Source: CAWCDJ01 sp963836015 (lineage in GTDB: Bacteria > Acidobacteriota > Terriglobia > Bryobacterales > Bryobacteraceae). Taken from it: 64,000 nt of DNA. The notes beneath the pieces were generated by a model. It saw nothing but the letters and a program-made list of their open reading frames with translations. It did no database searches and was not told the origin of the DNA. The stretch spans positions 1-64,000 of the forward strand of contig CAWIIF010000004.1 in the NCBI GenBank assembly GCA_963836015.1. The letters run 5' to 3'. Made by a program: the position numbers and the translations under genes. This document shows positions 35,620 to 43,037 of the stretch, piece after piece. Position 1 is the first letter of the stretch. Every line of letters begins with the position of its first letter.

Positions 35620-37149
35620 TCAGGGCTTTTTGAAGTTCCAGCGCGACTTGTCGCTCTTGGGGTCGAATTTGGCCAAGGTAGGCGTACTGTGGCCCACCGC
35701 GGTCAGGGCCAACGGCTCCTTGGAATTGGGGACCGCCTTGGGCATGATGCGGTAAGTTCCGTCGGTCAACTGGTCGATGAGCCACAGTTGTTCGGGAGCG
35801 CCAGTAAACGCGGGCAGCGCCACAAGTTCACCCTCGGCGGTCGCGGCTAACGTGCGATCCGTACCGGCAATCATGATCCTGAAATAGGGCGACCCGGGAT
35901 AGCCGCCGGCGTCGGGGACAGGCGCGATGGTCCACTTCTGATGCGGGCGCATCATGTAGTCGCCGAGCCGAATGTCGAGGTTTCCAGCGGGCCAGTTAGC
36001 CGAAACGTCGGAGAGTTGCTGCGCGGCGACCGGTGTCACTGGAGGCGGCACGGGCGCCGGAGCAGGAGCGCCGGGAGCGCCCGGAGCCGCGCCCCGGCCG
36101 CCGCGACCTCCGCCGAAGCCTCCAAATCCTCCGACGCGTGGCATCCGCACGAACTCCACCCCCAGCTCCAGCGCAAAACCGCTGCGCTCCGACTCGATTT
36201 CGTAGGTGCCCTCCTGGAAATTGTCGCCGCCTACCGGCCATCCGTCTTTCCAGAGCAGCGGGCGGATATCCAGTACGCTGCGGCCGCCGCGGTCCAGATC
36301 GGCTTCGTAATGACAAGAGAATTTCTCGACGCCATCGCCCAGGTCCATGCGGCCGAAGTGGCCAGGGCCGACGAATCGGCCGCTGGCCGCGACGACCAGC
36401 TTGCCGCCTCCCTTGAGCGCGTCTATGCCCACGTTATCGACGTACGGGCCGGTCACTTTTCTGGAGCGGGCCACGCGGATATTGTAGGTGGAGTTGGCGC
36501 CGTCGCAGCATGTTCCGTGAGTGCCCAGGAGGTAGTACCAGCCATCGCGATAGATCAGGCCAGTAGCTTCCATGTCGATGCCAATGTTCAAGGCCTGGTT
36601 GCCGGCGATGCGGCGACCCGTTTTGGGGTCGAGTTCCACCAGGCGGATGAAGCCAAAATACGTCCCGTAGGTGAGCCAAAGGCGCCCCGTTGTGGGATCC
36701 AGCAGGAAGGACGGGTCGATGGCATCACAATCTTCGATGCCGTCAGACGACGCGACAACGGTTTCATCTTTGAATCCGAAATCGGGCGATTTGGGGTCGA
36801 GCGTCCTGGTCCACATAACGTACACATTGCTGGCGTGACCGCCGCTCATTCCGCCTCCTCCCCTGGCGTAGGCCATGTAGTAGCGGTCACCGATGCGAAT
36901 GACGTCGGGCGCGACTCCGCCGCCGGGTCGCTGGGCTCCGCCGTGCCAGGTCCAGCCGTCTTCGGAGATCAGGCCGCCGCCGCCGGTGCCAAAAGTGTAA
37001 TACTTGCCTTCGCAGAAAATGACCGTTGAGGGATCGTGGATGTAGGGTTCGCCATTCAGCGCCCGCGGCGAACTCGACGCAACCTGGGAGAGCAGCGCGG
37101 GAATTGCCGCGGCCAGAACAACCACTACCGTTAAGAGAGGGGATTTCAT
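35620..37149 (-). CDS. Secreted GH43 arabinanase-like enzyme with ricin-type domain, second copy
   Basis: 509 residues from the ATG at 37149 (GGAGCG upstream); an extension to 37170 is possible. Signal peptide about 1-26. Catalytic set Asp39 (IHDPST), Asp145 (AIDPSFL), Glu194 (DMEATGLIY); the C-terminal ricin-like domain has the same WPAGNLDIR, QKWTIAPVP and EQLWLIDQLTDGTYRI landmarks as the gene at 20392, with a different Gly/Arg/Pro-rich insert (GGFGGGRGGRGAAPGAPG). Clearly a paralogue that diverged after duplication. It follows the unknown-function gene 37906-37172 after a 22-base gap; in the other copy the gene order is reversed. Confidence 0.88.
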   Translation of the reverse strand: MKSPLLTVVVVLAAAIPALLSQVASSSPRALNGEPYIHDPSTVIFCEGKYYTFGTGGGGLISEDGWTWHGGAQRPGGGVAPDVIRIGDRYYMAYARGGGGMSGGHASNVYVMWTRTLDPKSPDFGFKDETVVASSDGIEDCDAIDPSFLLDPTTGRLWLTYGTYFGFIRLVELDPKTGRRIAGNQALNIGIDMEATGLIYRDGWYYLLGTHGTCCDGANSTYNIRVARSRKVTGPYVDNVGIDALKGGGKLVVAASGRFVGPGHFGRMDLGDGVEKFSCHYEADLDRGGRSVLDIRPLLWKDGWPVGGDNFQEGTYEIESERSGFALELGVEFVRMPRVGGFGGFGGGRGGRGAAPGAPGAPAPAPVPPPVTPVAAQQLSDVSANWPAGNLDIRLGDYMMRPHQKWTIAPVPDAGGYPGSPYFRIMIAGTDRTLAATAEGELVALPAFTGAPEQLWLIDQLTDGTYRIMPKAVPNSKEPLALTAVGHSTPTLAKFDPKSDKSRWNFKKP

Positions 37150-37171
37150 AAACGCTCCGACGCGATGCAAA

Positions 37172-37906
37172 TTAGTTTGCAGCCAGGGTTAGGGTCAGAT
37201 CCTTGATCGGCTTGTCGTTCTCATCAATGAAGCGAACGCAGAAATCGCTTAAGCCGGGGCCGTTGATGACCGCGCCGCGAAGGACGTTCCGGCCTTTATT
37301 CAAGGTCAGCCGTTTGGAGACGACGTCGTCCATCACCATACGGCGGTCGGTAAAGAGGTCGACGGTTTCCTTGCCGTTCAACCACCAGATGGAGGCCGCG
37401 TTGGAGCCCACGGCGACGCGGGCGTTGTGAATTTCCCGCGGGCTGTTGACGACGGTAACGGCCCAGAAGATGACGCCGTACGTCGGCTTGTTCAGCCCAT
37501 AAGCAAAGCGAAAGAGCTTGACATTGAAGTTCGTGGAATCCAGGGCATGCCATGCCAGTTCCTGGTCGCCGACTCTCACTTTGTCGCCGTCGTGGGGAAT
37601 GACGGTGAACTGGTTGGGGAAGTACTCGGTGTTAAAGGCATTCCGGACATAACTGTCGGTGAACACTGTGTTCGTGCGGTTCGGCTTGCTTATGGGCTCG
37701 AGGAGCAGCCATCGCTGGAGGAAGCCGTCGCGGTCCGGCGCCTTGGGGGTCGTTGTCGCGGGCGAGAAGTAAGGCGCAATGGTGCGCGGAGCATTATCCG
37801 GGGTGGCGGGTTGAGCGGCGCGGCCCTGCGGGGCGGAGGAGACTTGAAACGCAAATGCAGCCAGGAGTCCGATAGCCGCCAACGCGGTGTTCCGGGGAGT
37901 GTTCAT
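37172..37906 (-). CDS. Secreted protein of unknown function, paralogue of 19649-20344
   Basis: 244 residues from the ATG at 37906 (AAGGGACT upstream); an in-frame extension to 38227 runs through the operator region and lacks a signal, so it was dropped. Signal peptide about 1-25. Conserved blocks shared with the first copy: DRDGFLQRWLLLEPI, EYFPNQFTVIPHDGDKV, ELAWHALDS, VIFWAVTVVN, IWWLNGKETVDLF, KRLTLNKGRNVLRGAVINGP and DFCVRFID. Probably a beta-sandwich binding protein; no active-site motif. Its LacI-type operator lies 24 bases upstream, so it and the GH43 downstream form one regulated unit. Confidence 0.7.
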   Translation of the reverse strand: MNTPRNTALAAIGLLAAFAFQVSSAPQGRAAQPATPDNAPRTIAPYFSPATTTPKAPDRDGFLQRWLLLEPISKPNRTNTVFTDSYVRNAFNTEYFPNQFTVIPHDGDKVRVGDQELAWHALDSTNFNVKLFRFAYGLNKPTYGVIFWAVTVVNSPREIHNARVAVGSNAASIWWLNGKETVDLFTDRRMVMDDVVSKRLTLNKGRNVLRGAVINGPGLSDFCVRFIDENDKPIKDLTLTLAAN

Positions 37907-38215
37907 GGGCAGTCCCTTCAAGGCGCTAATGTATGCGATTGCACGCCGAATGTCCAGCCGGGCTATCCTCGGCCACGGCGGGCTGCAAATGCCGCCCGCG
38001 TGCGGCGGAAGGCGAACTATGGACCAGCGATCGTTCTCTCGTGCAACGGTTGTATACTGATGCGTTCCAGGTATATGGAAAGAGGAAACTCCGGATCTAT
38101 GGCGCACCAGAAGCGCTTTGTTGCAAGCGCTATCTCGCCGGGAACGGCAGGAGCCGTAAACGGAAACCGGCGCGCGATACCCGGGTAGAGTCGAGATTCG
38201 CGGGAGGACACATTT
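37907..38215. other. Divergent intergenic region, no gene
   Basis: 309 bases between the two divergent units at 37906 and 38216. No credible coding frame. It contains the LacI-type site at 37930-37943, a weaker one at 38122-38135 (TGCAAGCGCTATCT, two mismatches, 81 bases before the esterase start), and a TTGTATACT stretch near 38049 that could serve as a -10 element. Ribosome binding site GGGAGGA precedes 38216. Confidence 0.5.
37930..37943. promoter_or_regulatory. LacI-family operator before the second unknown-protein/GH43 unit
   Basis: TGTATGCGATTGCA matches TGNAANCGNTTNCA with one mismatch and lies 24 bases upstream of the start codon at 37906, nearly the same spacing as the operators before the GH43 and GH10 genes. 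Confidence 0.55.
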
Positions 38216-39526
38216 ATGAATCGTCAATTCTTATTCGGTTTCAGCATGGCTGTTCTGGCCTGTGGTATCGGTCTGGGTCAGCCGAAAAAAGCCTCGGCCG
38301 GGAAGCCGGCTGGGAGGCAGGAGTTGTCGCCGCCTCCGGTCGCGCCTGCGAACGCGCCTCCCGGAACGGCGCATGCGAACCCGTTGAACCTCTACGGCTC
38401 TCAGTATCCGCGGATCGAGGCCGACAATCGGGTGACCTTCCATTTCACCGCCCCGAATGCGCAGAAGGTGCAGGTGGGCCTTGTGACTCCGGGGCAGAAT
38501 AGCCTCAGCCCAATTCCGGTGGATATGGAGAAGGGCGCCGACGGGGTGTGGACCTACACCAGCGCTCCACAAAGCCCCGGTTATCACAACTACTGGATGT
38601 TCGTCGATGGCGCGCCGGTACTCGATCCCGCCACGAACGGATTCATCGGCTACAGCCACATGTGCAACGGGTTCGAGATCCCGGAGGCGGGTGTCGATTG
38701 GTACGACCTGAAGGACGTGCCGCACGGGGATATCCGGATCAAGAACTACTATGCGAAATCGATCAGCGCCTGGCGTCATGTCTTCGTGTACACGCCGCCT
38801 GGGTATGACGCCAGCCTGAAGACTCGCTATCCGGTCCTGTACTTGCAGCACGGCGGCGGCGAGGACGAGCGCGTCTGGACGGAGATGGGCCACACCAACC
38901 TGATCCTGGACAATCTGCTGGCCGCGGGCAAGATCAAGCCGTTCATCGTGGTGATGGAGACCAGTGCAGTTCCGGGTGCCGGTCGCGGAGTTCCGGGCGC
39001 GGGCCGCGGGCCGGGCGGGCCTCCCGGAGGAGCATACGGGCAACTAATGGTGAACGACTTGATTCCGTGGGTGGACGCGAACTATCGCACGCTGGCGGAT
39101 CAGGCGCACCGCGCGATGGCGGGCCTGTCGATGGGCGGCATGCAGACCGCGACCGTCACCATGGCCAACCTCGATAAGTTCTCTCACATCGGCTTGTTCA
39201 GCGGCGGGCCCGCGATCGGCTTCGGCGGGGGCGCGCGCGGAGCATCCGGGGCCGCGCCAGCAACGCCTCCGCCATTCGATATCAAGACCATTTACAACGG
39301 CGCCATGGCTAATCCGGCGGAGTTCAACAGGAAAGTCAAAGTGCTCTTTATGAGCTTCGGCTCGGAGCGGCCGCTGGAGAATCCGGAAGGCTTGAAGCGG
39401 CACCAGGAACAACTGATCGCCGCCGGGATCACCAACAGCTACGTTTACATCTCTCCCGGCACCACGCACGAATGGCAGACGTGGAGGCGAAGCCTGTATA
39501 CGTTTGCGCAGCTTCTGTTCAGATAA
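38216..39526 (+). CDS. Secreted CE1-type esterase with N-terminal E-set domain
   Basis: 436 residues, signal peptide about 1-21. A CBM48-like E-set domain (about 60-155: RVTFHFTAPNAQKVQVGL, GYHNYWMFVDG) precedes the alpha/beta-hydrolase domain (about 175-436) with YLQHGGGEDE, nucleophile Ser305 in GLSMGG and His418 in GTTHEW. The architecture equals the C-terminal half of the large esterase at 16514-19585. A Gly/Arg/Pro insert at 254-272 interrupts the fold. Predicted feruloyl/acetyl xylan esterase acting outside the cytoplasm. Divergent from the 37906 unit and followed after 56 bases by GH95. Confidence 0.9.
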   Translation: MNRQFLFGFSMAVLACGIGLGQPKKASAGKPAGRQELSPPPVAPANAPPGTAHANPLNLYGSQYPRIEADNRVTFHFTAPNAQKVQVGLVTPGQNSLSPIPVDMEKGADGVWTYTSAPQSPGYHNYWMFVDGAPVLDPATNGFIGYSHMCNGFEIPEAGVDWYDLKDVPHGDIRIKNYYAKSISAWRHVFVYTPPGYDASLKTRYPVLYLQHGGGEDERVWTEMGHTNLILDNLLAAGKIKPFIVVMETSAVPGAGRGVPGAGRGPGGPPGGAYGQLMVNDLIPWVDANYRTLADQAHRAMAGLSMGGMQTATVTMANLDKFSHIGLFSGGPAIGFGGGARGASGAAPATPPPFDIKTIYNGAMANPAEFNRKVKVLFMSFGSERPLENPEGLKRHQEQLIAAGITNSYVYISPGTTHEWQTWRRSLYTFAQLLFR

Positions 39527-39582
39527 GTTGATTTCGCCAGCATCGCGGCCCGGCCCTGGCCCGTGTGAAGCGAGGGTGCGTC

Positions 39583-42030
39583 ATGCGCAAGTCTTTCCTT
39601 CTACCGGTTTTGTTCGGCTTCGCCGCGCAGGTGCTATCCGCCGCGGATCCCGTTCTCTGGTACCGTCACCCGGCTCAACGGTGGGGCGACGCGCTTCCGG
39701 TTGGCAACGGCAGGCTGGGCGCCATGGTCTTTGGCGCCGTCGACAAAGAACGCATTCGGTTGAACGAAGATACGATTTGGAACGGTAAGCGACGCGACCG
39801 CATCAATCCGAAGGCCCTGAAAGCCTTGCCGGAGGTGCGGCGCCTGCTGTTCGAAGGCAAGCCGCGGGAGGCGGAGGCGCTGGAAGAGAAATCGATGATG
39901 GGCATCCCTAACCGGCAGCCACCCTATCAGCCGCTGGGCGATCTGAAGATCGAATTTTCCGGCCACGAGAACTCCGCTGACTACCACCGGGAACTGAACC
40001 TCGCGACAGGCATCGTGCGCGTCACTTACAAAATCGGCGGCGCGGCTTTCACGCGCGAGGTGTTTTCATCCGCGCCCGATCAGGCGATTGTCGTGCGGGT
40101 CTCCTGCGATAAGCCGGGCCAGGTATCGTTGCACGCGACGCTCACGCGCTCGCAGGACAGCCAGACGTCGGTGACCAAGCCGGATCGCGTGATCTTGACC
40201 GGCGAGGCGATTGCCCATTCGACTTTCTGGATGGGACCGAATCAGAGCCCCGAAGCTCGCAAGAAAGAAACGGATCAACTGGAGCAGACCGGGGTAAAGT
40301 TCCGCGGAGTTCTGCGCGCCATGGCCGAAGGCGGCAAGGTCGAGGTTGCCGGCAGCGATCTGGTCGTCACCAAAGCCAACGCCGTGACTCTGCTGGTGGT
40401 GGCTGCGACGGACTATCGCGGCGGGGATCCGACCGCCGCCTGCGCGCAGTACCTGAGTTACACCTCGAAGCCCTACGGCTCGTTGAAAGCTGCTCACCTG
40501 GCTGACCACCAGAAGCTGTTCCGCCGCGTTGAGCTTGAGATGCCGGCGGCCGATCCTGCGGTCGAGATGTTGCCCACGGACGAGCGTCTAGCCCGCCTCA
40601 AGAAAGGCGGGGAAGACCCCGGCCTTTCTGCGCTCTACTTCCAATTCGGACGCTACCTGCTGATGGGCAGCAGCCGTCCGGGAACGATGGCGGCGAATCT
40701 ACAAGGCATCTGGAACGAGCAGATGGCGCCTCCGTGGGACAGCAAGTACACGACGAATATCAACGTCGAAATGAACTACTGGCCGGCCGAAGTCGGTAAC
40801 CTGGCGGAGACCACGGGCCCGCTTTTCGACCTCGTCAAGGCGAATCTCGAGAGCGGCCGCAAGACTGCCAGGCAGATGTACGGCGCGCGCGGCTTCGCGT
40901 TCCATCACAACCTCGACGCCTGGGGCGATACCGCTCCGGTCGACTACGCTTACTGCGGCATCTGGCCGATGGGCGGCGCGTGGATGGCGCTGCATTTCTG
41001 GGAGCACTATCTGTACGGCCTGGATCGCGCGTTTCTGAGCCGCGAGGCCTATCCCATCATGAAGGAAGCCTCGCTGTTTTTTCTCGATTTTCTGATCGAT
41101 GATGGCAAGGGCCATCTGGTTACGAATCCCTCTTACTCGCCGGAGAACAGTTATCGCATGGCGGACGGCACGGTAGGCCGGCAGACGGTTGGCGCGGCGA
41201 TGGATTACGAGATCATCGATACGCTTTTTCGCGCGACTATGGACGCCTCGCGGATTCTGGGCATCGATGCGGACTACCGCGCGAAACTGGACGCGGCGCT
41301 AAAGCGTATCCCGAATCTCAAGATCGGCAAACTCGGGCAGTTGCAGGAATGGAGCGAAGACTATGACGAGCCTAGCCCCGGAATGAGCCACATCTCCCAC
41401 CTGTTTGCGCTGTATCCGTCTGACGAGATCACGTTGCGCGGCACACCGGAGCTGGCCAAAGCCGCGCGTGTATCGCTCGAGCGGCGGGTGCAGAACGGCG
41501 GTGGCAGAAGCGGTTGGTCCTCGGGTTGGTATTCCAACCTGTGGGCCAGGCTCGAAGATGGCGATCGCGGCTATCAGCATGTTCGCAATTTGATCAACTC
41601 GGCCGCCGAAAGCCTGCTCAACGCGGGGCGGCTATTCCAGATCGACGCCAACTTCGGCGGGGCCTCCGGGGTCGCCGAGATGCTCCTACAGAGCCACTCG
41701 GGAGTGATCGCGATCCTGCCGGCGCTTCCTTCGGCCTGGCCCGAGGGGCATTTCCTCGGATTGCGCGCTCGCGGCAACGTGGAGGTAGACGCGTCCTGGA
41801 AGGGCGGTAAAGCAGTGTCCGGGAAGCTGCGGCCGGCGGCCGCGGGTGAGTTCAAGCTCCGGCCGCCGCATGGCCAGCGCATTGCCAGGGTCGTGTCCGG
41901 CGGCCAGGAGGTTCAGGCGACTGAATCCGGCGGTGTCTGGCAGGTCAGGCTCGAAGCGCGAAGGGAGTACACGGTCACGTTTGAATGGTTCCGCAGGAGC
42001 GAAGCAGATGGATCGCAGAGGCTTCATTAA
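39583..42030 (+). CDS. Secreted GH95 family alpha-L-fucosidase/galactosidase
   Basis: 815 residues from the ATG at 39583 (CGAGGGTG upstream); GTG at 39565 is an alternative. Signal peptide about 1-20. N-terminal beta-sandwich (about 24-280; LPVGNGRLGAMVFG, LNEDTIWNG), then an (alpha/alpha)6 barrel with the GH95 catalytic set: Asn392 and Asn394 in TNINVEMNYWPAE, Glu589 in LQEWSEDYDEP, and an Asp in FQIDANFGG; a small C-terminal beta domain follows. Inverting exo-enzyme removing 1,2-linked L-fucose or L-galactose from hemicellulose side chains. Its 3' end overlaps the start of the GH95-like relic (42008). Confidence 0.93.
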   Translation: MRKSFLLPVLFGFAAQVLSAADPVLWYRHPAQRWGDALPVGNGRLGAMVFGAVDKERIRLNEDTIWNGKRRDRINPKALKALPEVRRLLFEGKPREAEALEEKSMMGIPNRQPPYQPLGDLKIEFSGHENSADYHRELNLATGIVRVTYKIGGAAFTREVFSSAPDQAIVVRVSCDKPGQVSLHATLTRSQDSQTSVTKPDRVILTGEAIAHSTFWMGPNQSPEARKKETDQLEQTGVKFRGVLRAMAEGGKVEVAGSDLVVTKANAVTLLVVAATDYRGGDPTAACAQYLSYTSKPYGSLKAAHLADHQKLFRRVELEMPAADPAVEMLPTDERLARLKKGGEDPGLSALYFQFGRYLLMGSSRPGTMAANLQGIWNEQMAPPWDSKYTTNINVEMNYWPAEVGNLAETTGPLFDLVKANLESGRKTARQMYGARGFAFHHNLDAWGDTAPVDYAYCGIWPMGGAWMALHFWEHYLYGLDRAFLSREAYPIMKEASLFFLDFLIDDGKGHLVTNPSYSPENSYRMADGTVGRQTVGAAMDYEIIDTLFRATMDASRILGIDADYRAKLDAALKRIPNLKIGKLGQLQEWSEDYDEPSPGMSHISHLFALYPSDEITLRGTPELAKAARVSLERRVQNGGGRSGWSSGWYSNLWARLEDGDRGYQHVRNLINSAAESLLNAGRLFQIDANFGGASGVAEMLLQSHSGVIAILPALPSAWPEGHFLGLRARGNVEVDASWKGGKAVSGKLRPAAAGEFKLRPPHGQRIARVVSGGQEVQATESGGVWQVRLEARREYTVTFEWFRRSEADGSQRLH

Positions 42031-43037
42031 GAAAAGTGCCATCGCCGCCGGATTGGCGGGCTCGCTGGAGAAACGGCGGGGCTTGGCGGCGGAAGAAAGC
42101 GGTCCCCAAGCGGGGGCGGCGCAAGAGAATCGTTCCGCCGATTATCTTCGGCGTGTGCGGCAGGACCAGTTACTGCCGAAGCCGCCGATGCTCGCGGAAT
42201 CGTTGCGGTCGCCTGAGGCGCGGATTTCGCCGATGCCGTTGGCCGAGCGGGTCAGGCGCAGGATTGTGCCGCGCCGCGGATTTTGCAGCATCGCGCCCCA
42301 TAGCGATGCCCTCCTCATCTCCGGCAACGGGGCCATGGGCATCGAGGCGGCATGCGATCCTTATGCGGAGCAGATCATCTTCCGCCACGAAAGCCTTTTC
42401 CTGCCGTACAGGAGGCCTTTCGAGGCGCCGAACATCGATGGCCACGGCAGTCGCGGGCGAAACTCTGGCGGCATATTCTCGCTGCCATCGCGCTTTGGCC
42501 GGGGCGCGGCTGGAAGACAACGTCATCGTCGACGTCCAACTGCGGCAACTGATCGAGCTGGGCTACATCAGCGCGGCCCTAAGCTGTTCGCGCGAGCCTT
42601 ATGGCCCACCGGTGCCGGATGCGCAGGGCGGAATTCCCGCGATCATTATGGAGATGCTGGCCTACGCGCGCCCGGGCGTGATCGAAGTGCTGCCTGCCCT
42701 TCCCGCGTCGCTGGTGAAAGGCTCGATTGACGGCATGCTGCTCCGCACCTTTGCGCGGCTCGACAAACTTGTCTGGGACATCGAAGCCCGCACCGTGGAC
42801 CTGATCGTCACCTCCTTCAGAAAGCAGGACGTCACCTTGATCGCGCGATACGGCATCGAAGCGATCACCGCGCCGGCCGGCGTGCTGGCGGCGCCCCTCC
42901 AGGCGGGCAAGAGCACTATCGACGTTCGCTTGCCTGAGAACAAGCCAGTGGCGTTCCACTTGAAGCTGGGCCGCCGCAAGCCGCTCGATTGGGTCGAACG
43001 GGTTGCCCGCGCGAATCCCGACAGGAGATTGAATTGA
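42008..43037 (+). pseudogene. GH95-like protein relic lacking its catalytic centre
   Basis: The 5' part (42008 to about 42440) encodes a Tat-like start (MDRRGFIKKSAIAAGLAGS) and a GH95-type N-terminal domain (LISGNGAMGIEAACDPYAEQ, RHESLFLPYRRPFEAPNIDG). Near 42440 the reading changes frame and jumps to the C-terminal domain (LEDNVIVDVQLRQLIELGYI, EMLAYARPGVIEVLPALPAS, KGSIDGMLLRTFARLD), ending at 43037. Roughly 400-500 residues containing the barrel and all catalytic residues are missing, so an internal deletion with frame change is the simplest explanation. It lies between GH95 and GH3; the GH3 start overlaps its stop. Confidence 0.75.
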
